From: Casuarina equisetifolia
Lineage: Eukaryota > Streptophyta > Magnoliopsida > Fagales > Casuarinaceae
Assembly (NCBI GenBank): GCA_028551475.1
Contig: CM052355.1
Location: 27,865,580 to 27,929,579 of the forward strand
DNA: 64,000 bases
Direction of reading: 5' to 3'
Every line of letters begins with the position of its first letter. Within the stretch, counting starts at the first letter, position 1. Below, piece after piece: positions 47,063 to 56,381 of the stretch. The notes under the pieces were generated by a model that saw nothing but the letters and a program-made list of their open reading frames with translations, was not told where the DNA came from and did not search any database. Both the position numbers and the translations under genes were made by a program.

Positions 47063-47614
47063 TTCCCATAACAACAATTTATCAAGCCAATGATTTTATA
47101 TTTTTAAGTGAAGTTTAGTGAACTGTGATCATGCAAATTCCCCAGTTTTTGCACTCCGACCCCTTTTTCCCTTCTAGACCAGGTTGATTTCATCAAGTAT
47201 CTACTCCTTCCTTGCCTAAAAAAGAAAATAAATAGAAATAAATCTAGCTTGTTGATGACTGCTATCTTACACCTGAGAAACAGGATTCTTGGGTCTTGTT
47301 TAAATATGAATTTGTCCTTCTAACTAATAACCCAACTCTTGGATTGGATTTTAAGCATTTAAACATAACTGCCCATCACAAAAGCCAAAGCACGTATAAC
47401 AATAACTAGAATAATTGGAAAGTGTAGAAATTCCGCTACAACCTCCAACCAATAGCTTACGGAAAAGAAACTAGGATCATCTCAATAGCCTTTGACAGTC
47501 CCACAACCCTTGCAAGACAATGTGTGCCTTACAAAATTGCCAATTAATCCAAGGTCATACAGATGAAAAACTAAACATTTAAAACAAAATGAGTGTGTGT
47601 AAGAACAGGCGTAC

Positions 47615-48231
47615 CTTCAAACCCAGTAATTTCGCCAAGTGGCTACTCAAGCAAGCCAAGTTGAGTTCTCGGTGCAGCAATTCGTGCATGGCATCCCTGT
47701 AAGAGGCTAACCAGAATGAGGCAACCATGCAATAACTACCAAATTCAATGACAAAGATAAAAAGAAAAAAGAGAAAGGGAAACAAAGGAAGTTGTTCCTC
47801 GTTAACAACAAACACAAACCATTGCCAACTCCAAGCCACCTACAAGAGCCAATCCTTCCACAGCAGCAACTGTAGGCTTTTTGCAATCTGTGGTTATGAA
47901 GGGCAAGGGTAATAAAGCAAGTGTCAATTGAAAAAAAAGAAAAAGAAACTCAAGTAATAATCTATAAAAGCCATCAAAAAGACTTTCTGATAACTTTCTA
48001 GTCTAGAGATCCTGATGATTAAAGTTGGGAAAGTACCTTCCATTCTATTGCAATAAGTTTGACTGACACAAAAGGGACGAGCAAAACATCCCTTGCCCAA
48101 CCAAACAATACAGCAGTGACTTTTCAAGTACAGAAGTCTTCTAAATTCTACATTTCTATAGCTCAAAGACAAATAGTATGTGAAACTAATTTACCAATCT
48201 CGTGAACCTTCTCGAAAACATTAATATCAAA
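47615..48231 (-). pseudogene. AIM1/MFP2-like peroxisomal beta-oxidation protein, pseudogene fragment
   Basis: Four exon remnants from the enoyl-CoA hydratase domain of the plant multifunctional protein of peroxisomal fatty-acid beta-oxidation. 48231-48195 reads FDINVFEKVHEIG. 48091-48037 reads DVLLVPFVSVKLIAIE. 47887-47820 reads CKKPTVAAVEGLALVGGLEL, where the family has GLALGGGLE. 47696-47615 reads CHARIAAPRTQLGLLE, then an in-frame TAG, then PLGEITGFE where the family has TLGVIPGFGG. Most intron borders are kept, so it came from DNA duplication rather than reverse transcription. One exon edge carries extra bases. The other ~90% of the gene is not found nearby. Confidence 0.8.
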
Positions 48232-48780
48232 CTCACAAAAAAATATCTCACCTTTGCCTTCAATGAACAAATACCATGCCCAGAAAAACAAAAAGTCAGA
48301 GGCCAATATCGATCTTCACAAACAAAAAGTCACTCTCACAACAGGAATTCCAACAGAAATTTCCAAAAATATTCACAAAGATCCACCCAACTTATCACAA
48401 ACTATTAAGTAATCCATGAAACAGATTTCCATTAGCTCAATTTTGAAGACAATTTTCCCTAAGAACTACTAGGCAATCACCAGCTCAAATCCATTCACTA
48501 AATCCAATGAAAGAAGATAAAACTTCAGAGATAAGCAAGAGCAGAGCAAGAAAAAATTCAATGATTTATGAAAATCGAATTTCCTAACTTATACAATAAA
48601 TTTTATTATTCAATATTAATACATAGAAAGCAAGAAAAATTCCTTCATAGAAATGTTTCATTTGCTTTTACATGTAGAAGTCTACTTGATTCTTCCTTTT
48701 CTTCTTTGAGATTCCTTTCTTCTCATTATTTTAGGAAATGACGGAAAATTGTACCGTGGATAAAATTTCCCAACAAGTTA
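48232..48780. other. Spacer between AIM1-like fragment and PPR gene remnants
   Basis: No gene recognised. The first ~40 bp may include another decayed AIM1 exon edge. Confidence 0.4.
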
Positions 48781-49022
48781 GCATTCTTTCCTCTTTGAAT
48801 AAAGTTCTAATAGCTCATTTGCTTCCTTCATCTTCCCCAACTTGCATAACTTCTATCAACACAGTGAACATTTGTGGATATTCCACTACTCCTCATTTCC
48901 AAGAGAAGTTCTTTTGCCTTGTTTGCATATCCATGCTTACAAAGCAAATTAATGATAATACCCTAAAATATTGTATTAGGCTTACACTTCAAATCAAATC
49001 GACCACTCACCATGTTTTTGTG
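48781..49022 (-). pseudogene. Decayed 3' extension of the PPR gene
   Basis: Directly after the PPR stop codon the same frame continues with PPR sequence: MVSGRFDLKCKPNT, a stop, then GIIINLLCKHGYANKAKELL, matching earlier repeats in the gene. A later frame gives GKMKEANELLELYSKRKEC and a stop, a typical PPR C-terminus. The ancestral protein was therefore longer and its end is lost through stops and a frameshift. Confidence 0.75.
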
Positions 49023-51893
49023 TCATTGAAGTGCAACTGTTTTGTTGCCTGTACAACGCAAACCCTTCTTTAAGATCCCAACTATAAAATCATCAGGACA
49101 ACAACCTGACTTTTTCATTTCCATGAACAACTTATGTGCTTCATCAACTCTATTTTCCTTACACAAACCATTAATCATAGACCCATAAGTTTTAATATTT
49201 GGACTACAACCCAATTTATCCATTTTATTGAACAACCCAAGTGCCTCATCAACTCTTTTCTTCTTACACAAACCATTAATCATAGATGTATAGGTTACAG
49301 TATCTGGACTACTATTCGATTTGTCCATTTTATTGAACAACCAGAGTGCCTCATCAACTTTGTTCACCTTAGAGAAACCATCTATCAACACACTGAATGT
49401 AACCACATTAGGTTGAACACCTTGATCCATCATCTCATTAAACCAAAATTGTGCCTCCTCAACACAACCCTTTTGACATAAACCATGTATTAGAGTGGTA
49501 TAAACAACCACATTTGGGGATATTCCACCATTTCTCATCTCCAAGAAAAGTTTCTTCGCCTTGTTCACATATCCACACTTACAAAGCCAATTAATGATAA
49601 TACCATAATAAGATGCATTAGGCTTACACTTAAAACCAAATCGACCACTCATCATGTCTTTGTATAATTGAAATCCAGCCATTGTGTTGCCCATATGGCA
49701 GAAGCTCTTCACTAACATATCAAATGTAATAACATTAGGACTACAACCCGATTTCTCCATTTTTGTGAACAACCTAAGTGCCTCATCAACTCTATCCTCC
49801 ATACACAAACCATTAATTATTGATGTGAAAGTTACAGTATCTGGACAACAGCCCAATTTGTCCATTTTATTGAACAACCCAAGTGCCTCATCAACTCTAT
49901 TCTTCTTACACAAATCATTAATCATAGATGTATAGGTTACAGTATTTGGACTACTACCCAATTTGTCCATTTTATTGAACAACTCAAGTGCCTCATCAAC
50001 TTTGTTCGCCTTATAGAAACCATCTATCAACACATTGAATGTAACCACATTAGGTTGAACACCTTGATCCATCATCTCATCAAGCCAAAATTGTGCCTCC
50101 TCAACACAACCCTTTTGACATAAATAATGTATTAGAGTGGTATAAACAACCACATCTGGGGATATTCCACAACTCCTCATTTCCAAGAAAAGTTCTTTTG
50201 CTTTGTTTGCATATCCATGCTTACAAAGCCAATTAATGATAATACCATAATTAACTACATTGGGCTTACACTTCAAACCAAATTGACCACTCATCATGTC
50301 TTCGTGTAATTGAAGTGCAACCATTGTGTTGCCCACATGACACAAGCCCTTCACTAATATACCAAATGTAATAACGTCAAGACTACAACCCAATTTCTTC
50401 ATTTTCGTGAACAACCCGAACGCCTCATTACCTCTATCCTCCATAAACAAACCATTAATCATAGATGTATAGGTTACAGTATTTGGACTACTACCCAATT
50501 TGTCCATATTATTGAACAACTTAAGTGCCTCATCAACTTTGTTCGCCTTATAGAAACTATCTATCAACACATTGAACATAACCACATCAGGTTGAACACC
50601 TTGATCCAACATCTCACAAAACAAACATTGTGCCTCCTCGACACAACCCTTCTGTAATAAACCGTGTATTAGAGTGGTATAAACAACCACATTTGGAGAT
50701 ATTCCAACACTCCTCATTTCCAAGAAAAGTTCTTTTGCTTTGTTTGCATATCCATGCTTACAAAGCCAATTAATGATAATACCATAACAAATTACATCAG
50801 GCTTACACTTCAAACCAAGTCGACCCAATTTGTCCATTTTATTGAACAACCTAAGTGCCTCATCAACTCTATTCTCCTTACACAAACCATTAATCATTGA
50901 TGTATAAGTTATAGTATTTGGACTACAACCCAATTTGTCCATTTTATTGAACAACCTAAGTGCCTCATCAACTCTGTTATTCTTACACAAACCATTAATC
51001 ATTGATGTATAAGTTACAGTATTTGGACTACAACCCAATTTGTCCATTTTATTGAACAACCCAAGTGCCTCATCAACTTTATTCTTCTTACACAAACCAT
51101 TAATCATAGATGTATAAGTTATAGTACTTGGACTATTACCCAATTTGTCAATTTTATTGAACAGCCCAAGTGCCTCATCAACTTTGTTCGCCTTATACAA
51201 ACAATCTATCAATACAGTGAACGTAACCACATTAGGTTGAACACCTTGATCGACCATTTCACAAAACAAATGTTGCGCCTCCTCCAAGCAACCCTTATGA
51301 CATAAATCATATATCAGAATATTATAAATAACCACAGTTGGGGGTATTCCACTACTCCTCATTTTGAAGAAAAGTTCTTTTGCTTTATTCGCATATTCAT
51401 GCTTACAAAGCCAATTAATGATAATGCCATAACAAACTGCATCAGTCTTACACTTTAAACCAAATCGACCACTCAACATGTCTTCGTATAATTGGTGTGT
51501 AGCCATTTCCTTGCCCACACGACACAAACCCCTCATCAAGATCCCAACTGTAAAAGCATCAGGACGACAACCTAGTTTGTTCATTTTCATGAATAACCCA
51601 AGTGCCTCATAAACTCTATCCTCCTTACAAAAACCATTAACCATAGGTGTGAAAGTTACAGTACTTGGACTACAACCCAATTTGAAAAAGTGGGTATCAG
51701 GATTTGAAGAACTGCGTTTTTGGGTTTTTGGCCATTCTTGTGAAGATTTGGGTTTAGGAGTTGTGGGTTCATGTGGGTAAGTGAATAAAGAGGAAAGCTT
51801 ACCTCTTGAAACAGTTCTTGAGGAAGACGATGACAATAGGGCAGCAGAAGCAGCAGGAAGCGGAGAAGACGAGCGTGTAGTTCTGCAGACCAT
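49023..51893 (-). CDS. P-class pentatricopeptide repeat protein, restorer-of-fertility-like (956 aa)
   Basis: PPR proteins bind organellar RNA one base per motif and affect its processing, stability or translation. Intronless ORF from MVCRTTRSSS. The first ~70 residues are Ser/Arg-rich with few acids, like an organelle presequence. Then come about 25 consecutive 35-residue P motifs (a few of 39-40), for example TYTSMINGLCKKNRVDEALG. The motifs form a higher-order unit of about six, recognisable by GIIINWLCKHGYANKAKELF, YTTLIHGLCQKGCVEEAQ, QPNVVTFNVLIDGFYKANKV, then the TSMINGLC motifs. The unit recurs about four times with very high similarity. There is no E, DYW or SMR domain. The protein ends abruptly within a motif (TGNKTVALQ), with PPR coding continuing as relics downstream. 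Expansion and truncation fit the fast-evolving Rf-like clade. It may still be expressed, or may be a recent pseudogene. Confidence 0.85.
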   Translation of the reverse strand: MVCRTTRSSSPLPAASAALLSSSSSRTVSRGKLSSLFTYPHEPTTPKPKSSQEWPKTQKRSSSNPDTHFFKLGCSPSTVTFTPMVNGFCKEDRVYEALGLFMKMNKLGCRPDAFTVGILMRGLCRVGKEMATHQLYEDMLSGRFGLKCKTDAVCYGIIINWLCKHEYANKAKELFFKMRSSGIPPTVVIYNILIYDLCHKGCLEEAQHLFCEMVDQGVQPNVVTFTVLIDCLYKANKVDEALGLFNKIDKLGNSPSTITYTSMINGLCKKNKVDEALGLFNKMDKLGCSPNTVTYTSMINGLCKNNRVDEALRLFNKMDKLGCSPNTITYTSMINGLCKENRVDEALRLFNKMDKLGRLGLKCKPDVICYGIIINWLCKHGYANKAKELFLEMRSVGISPNVVVYTTLIHGLLQKGCVEEAQCLFCEMLDQGVQPDVVMFNVLIDSFYKANKVDEALKLFNNMDKLGSSPNTVTYTSMINGLFMEDRGNEAFGLFTKMKKLGCSLDVITFGILVKGLCHVGNTMVALQLHEDMMSGQFGLKCKPNVVNYGIIINWLCKHGYANKAKELFLEMRSCGISPDVVVYTTLIHYLCQKGCVEEAQFWLDEMMDQGVQPNVVTFNVLIDGFYKANKVDEALELFNKMDKLGSSPNTVTYTSMINDLCKKNRVDEALGLFNKMDKLGCCPDTVTFTSIINGLCMEDRVDEALRLFTKMEKSGCSPNVITFDMLVKSFCHMGNTMAGFQLYKDMMSGRFGFKCKPNASYYGIIINWLCKCGYVNKAKKLFLEMRNGGISPNVVVYTTLIHGLCQKGCVEEAQFWFNEMMDQGVQPNVVTFSVLIDGFSKVNKVDEALWLFNKMDKSNSSPDTVTYTSMINGLCKKKRVDEALGLFNKMDKLGCSPNIKTYGSMINGLCKENRVDEAHKLFMEMKKSGCCPDDFIVGILKKGLRCTGNKTVALQ

Positions 51894-53473
51894 TTTGAGA
51901 AATTAGGAGTTTTAGTTCTGCGCTCTGGCTGGGGCTTTCCTAATGTTTAAAAACCAGTCCGATTGAAAAAGCCGTGGGCAAAGGCGACGGCTCATGAACC
52001 CTATGCAGCCCTCGGCAGTTTCAATTCATTTTTCGGCCCTCATGGGCGGGCCGGAGAAGTGAGAGCAGAAAAAGCCCGCATAGAACAAGAGGGGTTGGTG
52101 CGCACACCTTCCTTTCGATATGGGAGAACGAAAGTTGACAGAGTACATGGGAAATCCATGTTGAGCCTTTTAACCCCTACTTGCTGTGATGGTCCAGGCG
52201 CCGTAAAGGAGTTGGGCCAAAGATGATCCTGGGGGAGAGACACGGGTCATCTGAAATAATTTTTATTTGTCTTCAAGCCTCCAACCTCCATGATTTGAAT
52301 ATCATTAAGGCACTTTGTCGATATTATTTAAACTAGGAGGTACTAAGTTGTATGGATCATTGCTTTTAATCCGAGTTGTGTTTTTCACATGAGAGGTTTA
52401 GGTCTTCCTCTCAAAAGGCCTAGAGTTGGGTTCCTTTTATTTAATTTTTTTTTCCACAACCCCCTTTAACTTGGTTAAGAAAACATGTGAACCACCTTAA
52501 ACTTGGCTGCCGATGAAGTATTTGGGGACCTCCGAAAGAGATGAATCAGAAGGACTGTCAGACTTGCTAAAGCACTTTCGACCAAGTATTTGACAATGCA
52601 TAAAAATAATAGATAAGATAAACTTCTTAATTTGCCTTTTCCCTTGGGGGACGGCAAAAGGTTCACTTGGACTATCGTTTTAGTCCATTTCATCCACAGG
52701 AAGAAGAATCAAAGCTGCCATGCGTTGTCTTTTCACTTTCTCCAAAAGGACATGGAAGCCCAAAGAATCAACAAGGTCATTAATAAGTAATGCAACAGGC
52801 TATCACGACGATATAACCTGTCCTTTCCATGGGCCCTAGAAGAACACAAATTATAATCATTGTGATCGACTCCAAAGCACAAGTGTCCCTATTTTACTAA
52901 AAGCCTCTTATTTGGAATTTTCAATTTCAAATCGAACATCCCGTAAGTGAGTTTTCATTAAAATTACATGCACTTTGGTATGGAGATAAGAGGGAAAAAG
53001 CTAACTACACCTCCACAAGAAGCATGGGCCATTTTTTTGTTAATTTTGTAACTAATGTTTAGTGATTTGTCTTTAATCTGTATCTATAAAAGTGAAAACC
53101 TAATAATTTAATCATACTTGATTATTAAGAGATAATAATACATAGATTTGTAAACTTTTCTAAATTAAGATATTTGTAATGTAGAATAATTGTTATTTGA
53201 CATCCATTTTGCTTCAAACATGGGTTAATTCATGAAAATCCAATTTATGATAAGATAGTCCATTTGAAACTCAACTTTGATATCATATAAAAAAAATATT
53301 ATAAACATAATTTTAAAAACTAAATTAAAAAGGAAAAAGTTTGAACAGATACAAGGACCCCAAATTAAGATATTATGGGTATTAAAAAGTGTGAATACTT
53401 GAAAATGTAAGGAATATTCCCATTAACTTTTGTATTCGTTCAACTTCTCTCTCATATTTTCTCTTCTTCCCTA
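51894..53473. other. PPR upstream region and intergenic DNA
   Basis: The first few hundred bp should hold the PPR promoter; no TATA box was recognised. ORFs at 51963-52243 and 52475-52693 look like chance. The rest is AT-rich. Confidence 0.45.
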
Positions 53474-53983
53474 ATGTTTCGTGAAGGCCGAAAGTCGGTG
53501 AGTGTAAAATCGGAAGGCAAAGGGAGGAAAAATAGAAAAGCAGCCGGTGCTGTCGCCGTCATTGTACCGTCATGTCGCGGTGGTGGTCGGCATAGTGGCT
53601 CCTTTTCCGGTCGTTACAATGAAAACGTAGTTTTTTCTTGTTGCTTTTTAAGAAAAACAGTGTTGTCGTTGCTTGTCTCCATTGTGTTGGTGAAATCATT
53701 ATATAGGGCTTCTGCCTCCTCCAGCGTCTCGTTTTCTCAGCCATGGCTCTGCTCCAACATAATTGATTGTGCAGGTTCTGGTGCAACTGTCACGGGAGCC
53801 TCTGGTCTTCCTGGCTTTGTCATCCCTGCCGACCAGGGATTAACAGGTCCTTCAAGCAGCCCCACCATTACCGAAAGGATTCTCTCTCCCCCTGGCTGTA
53901 CGTTTAACCCAAATTTATTCCCAACACCCTGGTCTCTCTCTCTCTCTCTGTGTCAACTGCTGCCACTGAAAATGGCCTTGTAA
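53474..53983 (+). CDS. Orphan ORF, 169 aa, doubtful
   Basis: ATG-initiated ORF. It has a basic N-terminus (EGRKSVSVKSEGKGRKNRKA), a hydrophobic segment at about residues 60-78 (KTVLSLLVSIVLVKSLY) and a Ser/Pro/Gly-rich second half (ASGLPGFVIPADQG) that runs into a CT microsatellite. I recognise no family. It lies in a GC-richer island with AT-rich DNA on both sides, which mildly favours a real or former gene. A minus-strand ORF at 53559-53786 overlaps and is less convincing. Confidence 0.25.
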   Translation: MFREGRKSVSVKSEGKGRKNRKAAGAVAVIVPSCRGGGRHSGSFSGRYNENVVFSCCFLRKTVLSLLVSIVLVKSLYRASASSSVSFSQPWLCSNIIDCAGSGATVTGASGLPGFVIPADQGLTGPSSSPTITERILSPPGCTFNPNLFPTPWSLSLSLCQLLPLKMAL

Positions 53984-55410
53984 AGTGCATGTGGTTGGGG
54001 TCCATGGATGAACCTGACGTTTACGGACTCAATTCTTCAGCTTAGCTTTCAAGTTCAACCATTGTTAACCTGTATCTCTTAGAACTATAAAAAGGAATTA
54101 TAAAAAGACCGAGTGTAGTTGGACTGAGTCTGACATGTAGCAAGTGATTCTCCAACTGTAAAAGCATACGCATAACTCGTTTGTATCTGGCGGATGCTTT
54201 GTTGTGTGTTGCCAAAGAAGTGGTCGATCGCTGCATCAGTGTACGATCGCAGAAATTCTTGACTCAGTTCTCTGAACTTGTACAGTGATCCATTGAAACC
54301 ATGTGTTTAACTGGATGCATGCCTTTGCCTTTTGAATTCAAAATTCATCCACACATTCATGTGAACTATTCAAACTAGTTAATAGGAACAAAATTTGAAC
54401 TAGTTACGTTGTTTGACTATGGAAGAAATGATCACAATTGGCCACGGGTGATATTAAATTAAAATACTATAATATAAGCTATATTAGTATCCTTGCTTTG
54501 TCAATCCCATGTAAAAGATATAAGTCATCTAATTTTTTAATGTACATGGACATATATGATTTAGAGAAGTATTCTAGCTTGGAATAATATTTGACACAAT
54601 ATAGAAGGATAGAATGAAGAATTATGATGAAAAATAAAGCAACTAAAGAAGGGGTTTGGTTAAAAAACTTCTTAAAATATTCTTTTTAACTTACATTTAT
54701 TATATGTAGGTTAAATGAAACAAAACACAAATATAAGAAAAGACACTTGATATCTCAATTCTCTTGACAAAAAAAAAAATGGTTGTGTGAGGGAAAGCTT
54801 TTTTACTTATAAATATAATTTTTTTTTCAAAAAAATATTATCTTGAGTGAAATTTGAGAATTTTTAACTTTCATTTTTTCATAATTGTAATAATTTTTGT
54901 AATGTCGATATATGTACCAATTTGGTAATGTACTCTAACTTTTATTAATATAATTTATCATTTCACTCAAAATAGTAATAATAATAAGTTTCTTATCCAT
55001 ATCATTCTTGCTAAAAGTAAATAATGAATTATATCTGCCTTAAAGAAATTAGTTTTCAAATATTTATTTATTTTTATAGGAGACTTAATGTAGCTCTTGC
55101 CCTAAGCATGTGATACGAAGATCTTTAAACAGAAAACACTTGGTGGGAGGTTTTCCCGGGTCGCTTCAGGCCAAAGTTCTCCGACACCGGCGTTTCTCAC
55201 GCGGAACGAATAGTCCAAGATGCACTTATTAGACATGTTCTGCACGTGTCAGATGTGGACGTGCTCCACTCTTACCCTACACCGCATTGCATCCTCGGGT
55301 TACTCAGTCCAATAATTGCCAAGTGAGTCCCCGCTTATCTGCCCAATCAAGGCCGCTTACCGACCCTCAGTTGGCCCAATTAAAAGATCTACAGCCGTCC
55401 TTCGTCATCC
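53984..55410. other. AT-rich intergenic DNA
   Basis: No gene, RNA gene or transposon end recognised. Confidence 0.5.
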
Positions 55411-55417
55411 CCGGCTG

Positions 55418-55513
55418 CCACCGTCTTCTGCCCTTTGCTTCAATTTGAGCATCATGAAACATGGGAACCACCGTCTTCTGCCCTTTGCTTCAATTTGAGC
55501 GTCATGAAACATG
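55418..55513. repeat. 50-bp tandem duplication
   Basis: Two adjacent copies of a unit starting CCACCGTCTTCTGCCCTTTG and running to CATGAAACATG. They differ at one base (AGCATC versus AGCGTC). Non-coding as far as I can tell. Confidence 0.9.
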
Positions 55514-56381
55514 TTCCCATGACAAGGTTAGAGTTTTTTGTTGTCGCCATCTATGTCCATGTTGCCGCCAATTTACCTTGCCTTTGCTTTAGTACACACA
55601 ATGATTTTTTTGTTAGGTAAAAAAGGGTTTGGAAATAATGAGCGTTGAAGAAGGAAGGAGGATTCAAACCTCGATTGAGTGAATTCTTTGATCAAAGGTC
55701 TCACCCAATTATTACTAAGTTAAGAAAATTTCTCTTGAATTGAATTTGTGATTTAGATCTTTAATAGTCCGCACTCAATTATTGGATTACTAACTTGTTG
55801 ATAATAAAAGACAATGATTTTACATTATTAATGGATACAATAAAAATTTTGGTTAATTAAAAAAGAGTTTCATTGTCTTACAAGTTGTTTTTTAATACTC
55901 TTATAAGTTTTTGTTAATTTAAGTCTATATATTGCCTACATAACACAATACCGGCCTAGATGGATTATTGATTCAATTTGATGATGGAATGTTTTATAAT
56001 GTAGACAATTATTACACATCATTATGTAATATAATAAGAATTGTGATTAAGTAAAAAGATATTCTACAAACTTATAAGTTGGTTTTTAAATTAAATAATA
56101 AGTATTTTAACATTATAAATTTATAATAAGGTACAATCTGATTCAACTAAGATTTAAACATATTAAAATACTACATACGTTGATCTATATATTAATATAT
56201 ATAGATCAATATAACTGTTGTCTTCATGGAAAGTAAATCGACTCGCTGCTGATAAATGATCCACATGGACTAGCACAATGATTCTTGGCTCATAACATTA
56301 GAGATGCTAAAACTAAGGTTAACAAGTCTGCTTGTTTTCGACAATAACACAAGAACATAAATTTCTTCTGGTATGTTTTCT
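55514..56381. other. AT-rich 3' flank of the GH3 gene
   Basis: No gene seen. A palindromic stretch TATATATTAATATATATA lies near 56185-56205. Confidence 0.5.

Noticed and set aside
49134..49935. Plus-strand ORFs of 115 and 83 codons across the PPR gene
   Set aside because: Their internal repetition only mirrors the PPR repeats on the other strand.
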